Source of the DNA: Lentisphaera araneosa HTCC2155
Lineage (GTDB): Bacteria; Verrucomicrobiota; Lentisphaeria; Lentisphaerales; Lentisphaeraceae
Direction: 5' to 3'
Assembly: GCF_000170755.1 (NCBI RefSeq)
Contig: NZ_ABCK01000016.1
Span: 60,767 to 124,766 of the forward strand
Length of the DNA stretch: 64,000 nt
In this document: positions 52,107 through 60,837 of the stretch, in pieces
How the letters are laid out: every line of letters begins with the position of its first letter
Numbering within the stretch: the first letter of the stretch is position 1
Made by a program: the position numbers and the translations under genes
The notes under the pieces: model-generated
The model's database searches: none
Seen by the model: the letters and a program-made list of their open reading frames with translations, nothing else
Told to the model about the DNA's origin: nothing

Positions 52107-53330
52107 TTACTGGGGCAGACTATCTAGGATGTTTCGGGCAAAGGCCTTGGAGTTTTTATCAGCATTTGAGTCGATGACCGCGCGGGCATCGTCTTCAGCT
52201 AGTGACCATTGCTTTTGAATGAGATAGATTCGCGCTCTTCGCAGGAGGGCGTTATTCATTAAGTCCTTGTGCTTCATACTGCGCGTGTAGAAGTCAATGG
52301 CGACTTCGTAATCAGCGATCTGATCAGCGAGTTGCGCAATTGACATAAGCGTCATGCTATTATTCGCATTGTACTTTAGGGCTTCGCGATAGAGCTTGAT
52401 CGCTTCATCTGTTTTACCCAAATTCATTTGGACTTGAGCGAAAGTCTGTAAGTAAGTTTCTTTATTCTTGAACTCAGTAACTTTAAGTGCGGCAAGGATT
52501 TTTGCGGCTTCAGCAAATTTCTGGATATTCATCAAGGCATAAGCTTGTCTCAACTTAGCATCGGCTTGGAGCTCGCCTTCAACTTGGCCAAAGTACTTGG
52601 TCGCAGATAAATAATTCTCTTGTGAATAATAGAGTCCAGCTAGATTTAATTTTTCCGTATCACTGAGTTTAAAAAGTTTTTCGAATAAAATAAAATTGGC
52701 GAGGGCTTCCTCGCTTTTATTGAGCTGATTAAAACAAGAAATATAAGTTAGCCAAGTATTGCGATCTTGAGGCGTATCTTCAATAATTTCTTTAGCAATT
52801 AAGAGCGCCTCAGTGTAGTTTTCTTGACGCATGCGTATGTCGAGGAAATACTTTTGTAATTGAGCGTTCTCAGGGTCAAAGAGGCGAACATTTTCGAAGG
52901 CGAACCAAGCGGCTTGCCAGTTTTCTAAACTCATGTGAACATAGGCGAGGTTCTTCCAAATACTGGCATCGCCACTGCCTTGGCTGATCACTAAGGAAAG
53001 GTGTTTGAGTGCAAGTTTATGCTTAGCCTGTTCAAGGTAGATAAAAGCGAGGGCTTTATGAGCTCGTGTAAACTCGGGGAGTTTTTTGATGGCTTTATTG
53101 AATTGGCTGAATGCCTTGCTTTGGTCTTTTTTATCGAGGTATAGGCTGCCTTGTAAATAATCAAAAATTGGAGAGCGCTTTTCATCCATCTTGTTGAGTT
53201 TTTCTAAAGCTTTATCAGAATCCTTACCCATGAGAGCAATGATTTCCTGATATTGAACTTTTTGCTCGCGGGGAACCGTGGGCTCAAGTGCGAGAAGAGT
53301 GAAACTGAGGAAGTAGAGGAGGTACTTCAT
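52107..53330 (-). CDS. TPR protein of the TonB2-type operon
   Basis: A 407-residue exported protein (signal peptide to about 17) with roughly nine TPR units; DYLQGSLYLDKKDQSKAF, ALAFIYLEQAKHKLALKHL and AIKLYREALKYNANNSMTLM are clear ones. It is the last gene of the TonB-type operon and starts on the last base of tonB. In Vibrio TonB2 systems a TPR protein occupies the same place; it is thought to assist energy transfer or complex assembly in the periplasm. Confidence 0.85.
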   Translation of the reverse strand: MKYLLYFLSFTLLALEPTVPREQKVQYQEIIALMGKDSDKALEKLNKMDEKRSPIFDYLQGSLYLDKKDQSKAFSQFNKAIKKLPEFTRAHKALAFIYLEQAKHKLALKHLSLVISQGSGDASIWKNLAYVHMSLENWQAAWFAFENVRLFDPENAQLQKYFLDIRMRQENYTEALLIAKEIIEDTPQDRNTWLTYISCFNQLNKSEEALANFILFEKLFKLSDTEKLNLAGLYYSQENYLSATKYFGQVEGELQADAKLRQAYALMNIQKFAEAAKILAALKVTEFKNKETYLQTFAQVQMNLGKTDEAIKLYREALKYNANNSMTLMSIAQLADQIADYEVAIDFYTRSMKHKDLMNNALLRRARIYLIQKQWSLAEDDARAVIDSNADKNSKAFARNILDSLPQ

Positions 53331-54076
53331 TATTTTAACCTGAAATCGTAATTAATAATTCTTTTAGAACTGACCACGCGACCATTTTTTGTAGCGGGTT
53401 TGTAGCTGTCTGCGAGTAAAGCTTTGATACAAGCCTTATCGAAAATCCCGCGATGCGGTGATTTTAAAATTTTGTAGGTCGAAACTTGACCTTCTTTGGT
53501 GATTAAAACCTGGACGCTTAAAGTTCCTGTTAAACCGCGCTGCATCGCTCGTCGAGGGTACACGGGTTGAACAAATTTGAGACGTCGGGCTTGCTGATCA
53601 ACTTCAGTGAGTTCAAAGACCCCAGAATAATCAACTGCCGACTCACTGCTTTTAGTAGTTTGGACAGGTGCTGTTGGCCTTGCTTCAATAGCAAAGTCGG
53701 TCTCAAAGTTTTGACTGAGAGTCATGGGGCTCAGTTTAACTTCGCTCGCAAAAGAAATGGGAGGGAGATCAATTTTAATATCCACAGTTTTCATAGCCTG
53801 AGGGATAGGAGGCTGAGGGACAGGTTTGATGAGCTTTTTGACTTCCTTAGGCTTATCCAGTTTTTTGTTGAGTTTTTTAATCTTTTTCTTTTTGATTATC
53901 TGCGGGATTTCTCTTATTTCAATATCTTTTACAGTGACTTGAGGAGCGCGGTTCATCAAAGGCAGGATAAGGAAAAAAGCCGAGCCAAAGACGATGGCAA
54001 ATAGGCAGTTCATCCAAGCTTGTTTATAGGAAGAATTAGAGCTACGGTAGATGAGGATTTCGCTGTTGTTGACCAT
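53330..54076 (-). CDS. tonB: TonB-family energy transducer
   Basis: A 248-residue protein with one N-terminal membrane anchor (about 20-42), a Lys/Pro-rich spacer (KKKIKKLNKKLDKPKEVKKL then PVPQPPIPQ), and a C-terminal TonB domain (about 160-248). The latter has VQPVYPRRAMQRGLTGTLSV, the YP box that contacts outer-membrane receptors. It spans the periplasm to drive TonB-dependent uptake. Confidence 0.93.
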   Translation of the reverse strand: MVNNSEILIYRSSNSSYKQAWMNCLFAIVFGSAFFLILPLMNRAPQVTVKDIEIREIPQIIKKKKIKKLNKKLDKPKEVKKLIKPVPQPPIPQAMKTVDIKIDLPPISFASEVKLSPMTLSQNFETDFAIEARPTAPVQTTKSSESAVDYSGVFELTEVDQQARRLKFVQPVYPRRAMQRGLTGTLSVQVLITKEGQVSTYKILKSPHRGIFDKACIKALLADSYKPATKNGRVVSSKRIINYDFRLK

Positions 54077-54483
54077 TATTCAGTCTCCGTGGCGAGGCTG
54101 ATTTTTTTAGCACCAGCTAAACGGCATTCATCCATGATATCGGCTAAGTCACCAACATCGGCATCAATGTCAGCCATGATAACCACGGCTTGTTCTTTTG
54201 AAGTGATTTTTTTAGCGACGTAAGAACGCAGGCTATTAAAGGAGATGTCGCGACCGTCCGCACGCAATTTGCCTTCTTCCGTTAAAGCAATCATGATATT
54301 CTCTTTAGCGACTTTACCTGCAGACTGCTGAGAAGGACGTTCTATATCCATTCCTTTATCTTTGGCAAAGACCGAGGTAACAATAAAGAAAATCAGTAGG
54401 ATAAAAACCATATCAATGAGCGGGGTCATGTCGACGTTTTGAGTGTCGTCATCCATTTTTAATCTTGAGTAGAGGCGTTTCAT
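54076..54483 (-). CDS. exbD: ExbD of the TonB2-type operon
   Basis: A 135-residue ExbD with VDMTPLIDMVFILLIFFIVT, the membrane helix with the proton-carrying aspartate, followed by the periplasmic domain (QAVVIMADIDADVGDLADIM). Its start overlaps the exbB stop. Confidence 0.94.
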   Translation of the reverse strand: MKRLYSRLKMDDDTQNVDMTPLIDMVFILLIFFIVTSVFAKDKGMDIERPSQQSAGKVAKENIMIALTEEGKLRADGRDISFNSLRSYVAKKITSKEQAVVIMADIDADVGDLADIMDECRLAGAKKISLATETE

Positions 54484-55112
54484 TAGGAGACTTCCTCGGA
54501 GCTATTGCCCAATTTGGCAATATGGTAAATTAAGCGTTCGAGTTCCATGGAGAGACGGAGGAACTTTCTTTTCAAATAGGCCGAAGCAAAAACACCTGGG
54601 AGGGCAATGAGTAGGCCTAATTGCGTTGTTAGCAAAGCCTTGGAAATCCCTTGGGAGACATGGGTGATATCGCCCGACTGACTCAGAGCCGCAAAAGTTT
54701 GGATCATACCAGCAACCGTTCCTAGCAAACCGAGTAGGGGTGCTGATTTCACTAGAGCATTGAGCACGCCAAATTCTTTGTGGATGCTATTAATCTCAGT
54801 GATGCTCGCTTCTTCATAACGTTCTTTGAGAGTGATTTTACGGTGATCATTGGTGGCGAGAACGTAGTTGATCACTTTGGGGATAACGCCTTTTTTCTTA
54901 CCGAGCCAAAGACGAATATCCTCTTTGTTTTTACCATCCAAAAGAAGGTGGGTAATTTCTTTGCTTAAGTGACTAGTGTTGAACCAGGTTCGCGTCAGCT
55001 TTTGGTGGAGTTTCAAAAGATAAATCCACGAAATAAATGACAAAAACCAAAGGGCCAAGGCAAACCAACCTGCCTCTGACCACATGTCAATCACTGTTTG
55101 CCAATAAGTCAT
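54483..55112 (-). CDS. exbB: ExbB of the TonB2-type operon
   Basis: A 209-residue MotA/TolQ/ExbB protein with three helices. SAPLLGLLGTVAGMIQTFAA and LLTTQLGLLIALPGVFA are the channel helices. It is shorter at the N-terminus than the TtpC-like protein encoded upstream, which it overlaps by 4 bp. Confidence 0.93.
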   Translation of the reverse strand: MTYWQTVIDMWSEAGWFALALWFLSFISWIYLLKLHQKLTRTWFNTSHLSKEITHLLLDGKNKEDIRLWLGKKKGVIPKVINYVLATNDHRKITLKERYEEASITEINSIHKEFGVLNALVKSAPLLGLLGTVAGMIQTFAALSQSGDITHVSQGISKALLTTQLGLLIALPGVFASAYLKRKFLRLSMELERLIYHIAKLGNSSEEVS

Positions 55113-56452
55113 TCGGCGCGTAAACCATTAATGAAGCTTAAACTCGCTTTTTCCAAGTTGGACACGATGCTACGAAGGCGTCGGTTGAGCAGGGCATAAG
55201 TAATGAGTGTGGGAATGGCGACTACAAGGCCCACTTCAGTTGTGACCAGGGCCTCGGAAATCCCTAAAGAGAGCTGATTTGTATCGGCTGTTCCATAGAT
55301 GCCAATCATTTCAAAAGTTTTGATGATGCCCATCACTGTACCAAGAAGTCCCATCAAAGGGGCAGCTCCAGCAGAAACGGAGAGGATATGCATGAGGCGG
55401 TCGAGGCGGGGGAGCTCACTGAGAATTGTCTCGTTGAGTAGTTCTTCTAAGTCCTCACGAGGAGCATCTTTGTACTTGATAGCTTCAGAGAGTAGGGCGC
55501 GAATGGGCTTTTTAAGAGTACTGACGTATTCTTCGGCCTCTTCTGACTTACCTTCTTTGAGTAGGGTGATTAATTTAATCACCTTATCATCGTACTGACT
55601 GCGAATGCTAAAGAGTTGAATAAACTTATAGAGAGCGATGAGAATACAGATAGCTCCGAGTAGAAGAAGTGGGTAAACCATAATGCCACCCGCTTTAAGG
55701 TGATCTTGCATCGTTTTCTTTTTAGCCGAGTCTTTAAAAACTAAACCATGACTAAAATCTATATTCAGAGAAAAGGAAGCATTCTTTGCGAAGTCCGCAA
55801 AAGCTTGATCCGTATCTGCTACTGCGGTGATTTGTGGGTAGATAGAATTGCGTTTCTGCGTGCCAATACCACTGAGTTGATCTAAGCGGTAATAATATTT
55901 AGCACGGCCAAGGGCGAGTACTTCGGCTTCTTGGACGAGGCCTTGGCTATCGGCAACTTTTCCCTGGCTCAAGTAGATTTTGAGGCCATCAGTCATAATA
56001 GCTTTCGATAAATCAAAGTTTGCGGAGAGCGCATCTTGATAATTCTTTTGTTCTAGGGCTTGATCCCAAGCCTGATAAGCTTTCTGATTTTGATCATTTT
56101 CTCTTTGCGTTAACAAGGTTTCGAACTGACGTCTTTGCTCACTGACAGTGCTTTGGAAAGTTTCAATTTCTTGTTCAAAAGTTTCAATTTCAAGCGTGAT
56201 TGCCTCGAGTTCTTTTTGAACCTTAGCAATTTCTTCGTCAAGATTCTGACTGCCTAAGCTTTTGAGTTCATTTTTTTGACTATCCATCTCAGTGAGTAAG
56301 GATTGACGTTCAGAAAAAATGGCATCTTGCTGCTTATTCAGTTTTTCATTCGCTTCAAGGTAGCTTTTTTGTAATTCTTGTGAGGCTTTCTGAAGATCCA
56401 CGGCATGTGTATTGAAGACACAAAGAAGCAGTAGGGGGAAGAGCTTTTTCAT
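55109..56452 (-). CDS. TtpC-like ExbB-domain protein with periplasmic coiled coil
   Basis: A 447-residue protein: signal peptide (to about 17), a periplasmic coiled-coil/helical region (about 18-245), then an ExbB-type channel domain (about 255-447) with AAPLMGLLGTVMGIIKTFEM and LVTTEVGLVVAIPTLITYA. This arrangement is that of TtpC, the extra component of Vibrio-type TonB2 systems that is needed for TonB2-dependent uptake. It overlaps exbB by 4 bp. Confidence 0.88.
   Translation of the reverse strand: MKKLFPLLLLCVFNTHAVDLQKASQELQKSYLEANEKLNKQQDAIFSERQSLLTEMDSQKNELKSLGSQNLDEEIAKVQKELEAITLEIETFEQEIETFQSTVSEQRRQFETLLTQRENDQNQKAYQAWDQALEQKNYQDALSANFDLSKAIMTDGLKIYLSQGKVADSQGLVQEAEVLALGRAKYYYRLDQLSGIGTQKRNSIYPQITAVADTDQAFADFAKNASFSLNIDFSHGLVFKDSAKKKTMQDHLKAGGIMVYPLLLLGAICILIALYKFIQLFSIRSQYDDKVIKLITLLKEGKSEEAEEYVSTLKKPIRALLSEAIKYKDAPREDLEELLNETILSELPRLDRLMHILSVSAGAAPLMGLLGTVMGIIKTFEMIGIYGTADTNQLSLGISEALVTTEVGLVVAIPTLITYALLNRRLRSIVSNLEKASLSFINGLRAE
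55787..55799. repeat. TGCGNNNTCCGCA dispersed motif
   Basis: TGCGAAGTCCGCA inside TTTGCGAAGTCCGCAAA in the TtpC-like gene, encoding A-D-F-A; identical to the copy at 23237. Confidence 0.75.
56021..56033. repeat. TGCGGANNNCGCA dispersed motif
   Basis: TGCGGAGAGCGCA, second copy within the TtpC-like gene, encoding A-L-S-A. Confidence 0.7.
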
Positions 56453-57192
56453 TAGTGAACTCCTCCTAGCTTAAGCTTCACAAGTTCAGGACGGCCTTCG
56501 CGATCGTATTGTGAGAAAGCCGAAGTGATTTCTTTGAGCATAGCTAGCTCAGCTGAGGCATGCCATTTGCCTTTGGCGAAAGTTAAACTTCCGCAGAGTG
56601 ATTTATCTTTGTTGAGGAAATAGCCTTGAGCTGTGCCAATGTAGAGGCAAGAGACTTGCCATTCTTTACCTTCAATCACATGCGTTTCGGTGACGAGATG
56701 AAGTTTGCTCTGTAATTCGAGGTAAGCTTGAGTATAAACTTGTATGTCCTCTAAGCTTTGAGTTAAGGCATGATCTTTTTCGAGTTCAGCTCGTTCACCA
56801 TTGAGTAAAACTTGTAAGCCTTGCGGTAAGTGTGGGTGCCAAGTCTGAAGTAAATCATTTTTGTACTGCTGCAACAAAGATTCGTAACTGACTTTACTTT
56901 TGACGAGCTGAGCCTTTTTTGACTTGGCATCAAGGAGCAGAGTCTGCAGTTTTTTGAGCAATTCTTGCTTTTTTGACTTGTCGTTTTTTGCCACTTCAAT
57001 TTGTTTACTGAGTAGGGTGATTTGAAGCTTGAGGACCTGACTCTCTTCTTTCCAATTCAGTTCTTCATTTTGAATTTGTAATTCGATTTCGTTCGTTTTT
57101 TTTATGAGCTCTAACATGTCCTTTTGCGTAAGGTCTTTTGCAGTCAAAATCAGACTGCAAAGGCAAGCTAGAGTAAGCCAAAGTTTTTTCAT
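56452..57192 (-). CDS. DUF3450-like exported coiled-coil protein
   Basis: A 246-residue protein with a signal peptide (to about 18), a long coiled coil (about 25-120) and a C-terminal globular part with WQVSCLYIGTAQGYFLNKDK near 185, the conserved core of DUF3450. This family is regularly the first gene of TtpC-ExbB-ExbD-TonB-TPR operons, as here. The role is unknown but presumably structural in the periplasm. First gene of the operon. Confidence 0.85.
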   Translation of the reverse strand: MKKLWLTLACLCSLILTAKDLTQKDMLELIKKTNEIELQIQNEELNWKEESQVLKLQITLLSKQIEVAKNDKSKKQELLKKLQTLLLDAKSKKAQLVKSKVSYESLLQQYKNDLLQTWHPHLPQGLQVLLNGERAELEKDHALTQSLEDIQVYTQAYLELQSKLHLVTETHVIEGKEWQVSCLYIGTAQGYFLNKDKSLCGSLTFAKGKWHASAELAMLKEITSAFSQYDREGRPELVKLKLGGVH

Positions 57193-57309
57193 TTAATTTC
57201 CGTAGGTAATCAGCTAATAATTTTTCCGAGAATCTAGTTTAAAAAGATGATTTTTCTATGTTAATGAGACATATTCTCAATTTTATAAAAAGTCAGCGAT
57301 TTGTACCAT

Positions 57310-57338
57310 AAAAAAGGGAGACACGAAGTCTCCCTTTT
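57310..57338 (-). terminator. Terminator-like hairpin in the leader of the TonB2-type operon
   Basis: AAAAGGGAGAC (57312-57322) pairs perfectly with GTCTCCCTTTT (57328-57338) around a 5-nt loop. On the minus strand six T follow. No minus-strand gene ends just before it. It therefore lies between the likely promoter and the first gene of the operon, or ends a short RNA. Confidence 0.75.
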
Positions 57339-57386
57339 AACACCATAGATAAACAAACAAGTCTTAAAAAGAACATTGATAAATCT

Positions 57387-57415
57387 ACTATAAGCAACTT
57401 TGAATATCATTCAAA
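57387..57415 (-). promoter_or_regulatory. Possible promoter with palindromic operator, TonB2-type operon
   Basis: On the minus strand TTGAAT (57414-57409), a 16-bp spacer and TATAGT (57392-57387) resemble -35 and -10. The palindrome TTTGAATATCATTCAAA (57399-57415, 7-bp perfect arms) covers the -35 region. A further TTTGAAT half-site lies near 57438. It does not match the Fur consensus well. Binding protein unknown. Confidence 0.4.
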
Positions 57416-57686
57416 CGTAATTGAGATTAAATTTTATTTGAATGGTGATTGACAGTGTGAGAGGGGGCGGAGTAACGTTAATTTGTGATAAGGACATTGA
57501 GTGTGAGCTATAGTATGACAAAGTTTTATTGGGTAGAAAGTAAAGCCGTCGGTAATGAGAGCACATGGGACTTAATTCATCTAGCTTGTATTATTTACAG
57601 AAGTAGTGGTGTTTTACTTCTAATAAGAAAGGATATATTTTACTCTAAATTTTTTAAGTTAAGGATAAATAGCTAGGGAAAGAAAT

Positions 57687-58838
57687 ATGTTTAGAGTGGC
57701 TTTTGTTTGTTTAAGTTTATTTTTATTTGCTTCATGTTCGAGCAGTGAAAAGGGTGAGTCCGAAGCTGTTAAAGAAAAACAGGACTTTGTCGGACCTTCT
57801 CAGGTTTTTGGCTGGCCATTTTTAGAGCCATCAACAATGAAATCACAGGGAGGGATGACCACAGGTTCACCAGTAAGTTTAGATCACGACGAGAGTGTAT
57901 GGAAGTCATTACAGGAAGAGGGGATATCGAAATTTGAAAGAGATCGTCGTGCAATTTTGGCTATGGCGGGAGATTATCGAGTCAGTTTTCAGTTTCTGGA
58001 AACGGCAGGTTATACAGTAAAGTTTCATCCCGCAAGACCTTACTTTTCCTGGGGGACGGAAGCCATCCGAGTGATTAAGGATGACGGGAAAGAAATTAGT
58101 CTTCAGCATACTTTATGTATGTGGTTTAAAGGTGAGAATGGAGAGCTTCAAGGTCCTATGGTGATGAAACACTGGCGACAAGATTGGAAATATGAAGATA
58201 CATTTAGTTGGGATTACTTAGCTGATAATAAATGGCAAAAACAAACACATTCTGCAGAACAAATCGCAGGTTCATGGTCACAGAAAGTATTTCAAGTAGA
58301 TGATTCCCCTAGGTATTTCACGGCTGGTAAATGGGTGCATAATCAAGGAGTTTCGACATGGCGCAGTGATGTTCATCGCAGGCCTCTGCCTCGTCGTGAG
58401 TTTGCGGTGAGAAGTGATTATAATATTCTTCAAGGGATACACGATATAACGATCACTCCAAATGGTTGGGTACATTTTCAAAATAATAACAAAGTTAATC
58501 GAGTGGGGGATGATTATACCCAACTTTCTCAGGAGACGGGTATTAATCGCTACGAACGAATTTCAGAACCAGAGCTGACATCAGCTGACGAGTACTGGGA
58601 GAAGACTTCAGCTTATTGGGCAGAAGTCCGTAAAGTATGGGAAGAGAAATTAAGTCAACGGAGTCAGTTGAAAATTAAGAGCAAGCACGAAGGCAAAAAA
58701 CTCTACATGCATCACTTCTCCTATGCAGGAGCTATCAAAGCCGGGGAGTATGATTCCCAAGCAGGGAAAAAACATGCTCGAGAAACAATAGAATCATTTT
58801 TAGAGGATACAGATAAAAATCAAAAAAGTTCTTATTAA
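57687..58838 (+). CDS. Lipoprotein, DUF6607-like
   Basis: A 383-residue protein with a lipoprotein signal peptide (LFLFASC lipobox, Cys17). The mature part contains AGDYRVSFQFLETAGYTV and HPARPYFSWGTEAI near 95-125, then MVMKHWRQDWKYED and AGSWSQKVFQVDDSPRY. These recall DUF6607 proteins of marine bacteria, an assignment from memory that a profile search should confirm. It is divergent from the TonB2-type operon, so it may share its regulation. An AGGGAAAG ribosome-binding site precedes the ATG. Function unknown. Confidence 0.65.
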   Translation: MFRVAFVCLSLFLFASCSSSEKGESEAVKEKQDFVGPSQVFGWPFLEPSTMKSQGGMTTGSPVSLDHDESVWKSLQEEGISKFERDRRAILAMAGDYRVSFQFLETAGYTVKFHPARPYFSWGTEAIRVIKDDGKEISLQHTLCMWFKGENGELQGPMVMKHWRQDWKYEDTFSWDYLADNKWQKQTHSAEQIAGSWSQKVFQVDDSPRYFTAGKWVHNQGVSTWRSDVHRRPLPRREFAVRSDYNILQGIHDITITPNGWVHFQNNNKVNRVGDDYTQLSQETGINRYERISEPELTSADEYWEKTSAYWAEVRKVWEEKLSQRSQLKIKSKHEGKKLYMHHFSYAGAIKAGEYDSQAGKKHARETIESFLEDTDKNQKSSY

Positions 58839-58869
58839 ATTTAAGAAAACTTAACCGAGCAGAATGAAA

Positions 58870-60693
58870 TTAATATAGAACTTCGATGCCGTCTTGAATA
58901 TAAATTAGTACGTCACTTAATTGACTATGGGAATAAGTTGTATAATGAGTTCCATCTAGCTCGTTAGAACCAGTGTCGATAAACTCTCCAACAAGACCTT
59001 CATCATCTAAAATAACAGTATCATTTACATCGCCTAGAATACGGCTTGTATCTATATTAATCAATTCATTAAGACCAATAGTCATTTCTAGTCCTTCATC
59101 GCCGATACCTAAATTGAGTATTGAAGGTGGAGTCTGTATTACGGTACTAATAGTTAAGCTGTCTAGAATTAGAACATCATTATTATTACTAGAATCAAGT
59201 ATAATTTGATCATCTAAGGGAGAATTGCTTAAGGTAATACTGTCATTGGACTCAAAAATACTGCCGTTGGAACTAGGTGAATTGCTGATTTTGGGTTCGA
59301 TTTCTTTTACGGCAATTTTTTCGTCATCAATAATAAGAGAAAAGCCCTTACTGTTGGTGTAGACTAGATGTCCGGATTCATTGTGACCTTGATTGTACCA
59401 GTTTTCGCCATCTTCAAAAATGATTTTTCCTTTGCCTTGTACAAAGGCTTCATCATAGTCACTTTCATTAAAGAAAAGATTTTCAGTGACTTTAATTTTT
59501 GCTTTGTTTAGCTCGATGGTTTCAAAAGAATTTATAACACTATCTTCATGAAATGTCGTGTTCCCATTTAAATAAAGCGTGTCGTCCCCAGCCTCACCAC
59601 CAGCGGTTAACTTAACAGAGCCAGAAAGGTGAAGTGAGTCATTTCCATCACCCATAAGTAAAAGCACTTCAGAAGATTTTGATTTGAGGTAAATTGCATC
59701 ATCAGCAGAACCTGTCACTAAGAGAGCCCCACTAGAGTCGATTTTCACCTGTGCTAAAGTTTGGCTGTCAGTTTCGTTGATATATTCAGCCCAAGATTCT
59801 TGTTTTAAGTTTAGACTTATGTTTGAGGACTCTCCCTCATTTCCCTGTTCTTGTTCAAATAAAAATGAACTCGATTTTTTTAATTTAGCAGATATTTGAT
59901 GCTCGCCAGCAGAGGCTTTTATAGAGGCTAAGGACTGCGAAAGCTTGAATTGTGCATAGATATCCACTTCATGGAGGTTTTGGATATAGATTTCCGATAA
60001 ATTGTTGGCTTTAATATTGAAGTTATATGATGAATCAATACCTTCTCCGCTAGGAATAACAGTGTCAAACGTTAATAACGATTGCTTAAGTTTTACTAGG
60101 ACTTTTTGATGTCCACTTCCAGTTTCAATCTCAGCTATCGAATGATAATTTTCACCTTCATATGAAGCATTTTTCATATTTAAATTAAATGTATTATTAC
60201 CATTTCCATTCATTTCCGTCGAAAAATAGGAACCTTTCATCGAAACATTAAAGCTATTCTGGCTATCTTCGAGAAGAAAGTACATGTCAGAAAACTTAGC
60301 CGAAGCTTTAAGTGTATTTTCCGAATTTGATTCAAACAAGCCATGGGATATAGCACCATAAGACTTTAGCTTTACCATATTTGAACCAGTGCCAGGTTTA
60401 TAGTAAGCCTCAGATTCAATCCCCAAGTTTAAGCTTATTTTGTCATTCCCTTCTTGCGTAGAAACCCCACCATAGTAATAGTTGGCTTTTAAAGTGATTT
60501 TATCATTTTGATTCCCACCATAAATATCACCTTCAAATTCTTTACTTTTAACAGTAATAGTATTCTTGAATGCTTCCTCGACACCTACAATATCTGCAGA
60601 AATGTAACTCTGTTTAAAGCTGGCGTTAAGGTTTTTATTTATGTAGCGAAAGTCGTAATCCCCAAAACTATTGATAAAACTTTGATATTTCAT
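58870..60693 (-). CDS. RTX-like repetitive protein with type I secretion-type C-terminus
   Basis: I place the start at ATG 60693, preceded by GGGAGAAAAGG; an ATG 57 bp upstream lacks such a site. About 607 residues, no signal peptide. Many short strand-forming repeats rich in N, D, G and S (GGNQNDKITLKA, TQEGNDKISLNL, MGDGNDSLHLSG, GEAGDDTLYLNG) give a beta-roll or beta-helix. The C-terminus ILGDVNDTVILDD ... HYTTYSHSQLSDVLIYIQD resembles the uncleaved signal of type I-secreted RTX proteins. No type I transporter gene lies nearby. Probably an exported adhesin-like or surface protein. Confidence 0.7.
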   Translation of the reverse strand: MKYQSFINSFGDYDFRYINKNLNASFKQSYISADIVGVEEAFKNTITVKSKEFEGDIYGGNQNDKITLKANYYYGGVSTQEGNDKISLNLGIESEAYYKPGTGSNMVKLKSYGAISHGLFESNSENTLKASAKFSDMYFLLEDSQNSFNVSMKGSYFSTEMNGNGNNTFNLNMKNASYEGENYHSIAEIETGSGHQKVLVKLKQSLLTFDTVIPSGEGIDSSYNFNIKANNLSEIYIQNLHEVDIYAQFKLSQSLASIKASAGEHQISAKLKKSSSFLFEQEQGNEGESSNISLNLKQESWAEYINETDSQTLAQVKIDSSGALLVTGSADDAIYLKSKSSEVLLLMGDGNDSLHLSGSVKLTAGGEAGDDTLYLNGNTTFHEDSVINSFETIELNKAKIKVTENLFFNESDYDEAFVQGKGKIIFEDGENWYNQGHNESGHLVYTNSKGFSLIIDDEKIAVKEIEPKISNSPSSNGSIFESNDSITLSNSPLDDQIILDSSNNNDVLILDSLTISTVIQTPPSILNLGIGDEGLEMTIGLNELINIDTSRILGDVNDTVILDDEGLVGEFIDTGSNELDGTHYTTYSHSQLSDVLIYIQDGIEVLY

Positions 60694-60782
60694 CCTTTTC
60701 TCCCAAAAATGTGTTTGGTCAAAAATTAATGTACTTTGTAAAAAGCACAACTTAGAAATACAAACTTGTCTTGAATATAACT

Positions 60783-60818
60783 AAAAACGCAGGTGAATTG
60801 GATTTACCTGCGCTTTTA
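60783..60818 (-). terminator. Intrinsic terminator after clpB
   Basis: CGCAGGT (60788-60794) pairs with ACCTGCG (60806-60812); TTTTTAG follows on the minus strand. Confidence 0.85.
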
Positions 60819-60837
60819 GTTAAGAGGGTAATTAAGA

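Larger units (their letters stand above)
57193..57686. other. Divergent intergenic region TonB2-type operon / lipoprotein gene
   Basis: 494 bp, AT-rich. It contains a terminator-like hairpin, a 17-bp palindrome and a minus-strand promoter-like pair, listed separately. A TTGACA (57449-57454) followed 17 bp later by a poor -10 could serve the plus-strand lipoprotein gene. A 63-codon open frame at 57485-57676 (+) has no ribosome-binding site or recognisable product and is not called. Confidence 0.5.

Noticed and set aside
57399..57415. Fur box
   Set aside because: The palindrome TTTGAATATCATTCAAA differs too much from the GATAATGATAATCATTATC consensus; kept only as an operator for an unknown factor.
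57485..57676. 63-codon open frame in the intergenic region before the lipoprotein gene
   Set aside because: No ribosome-binding site, no family resemblance and a composition like the surrounding AT-rich non-coding DNA.
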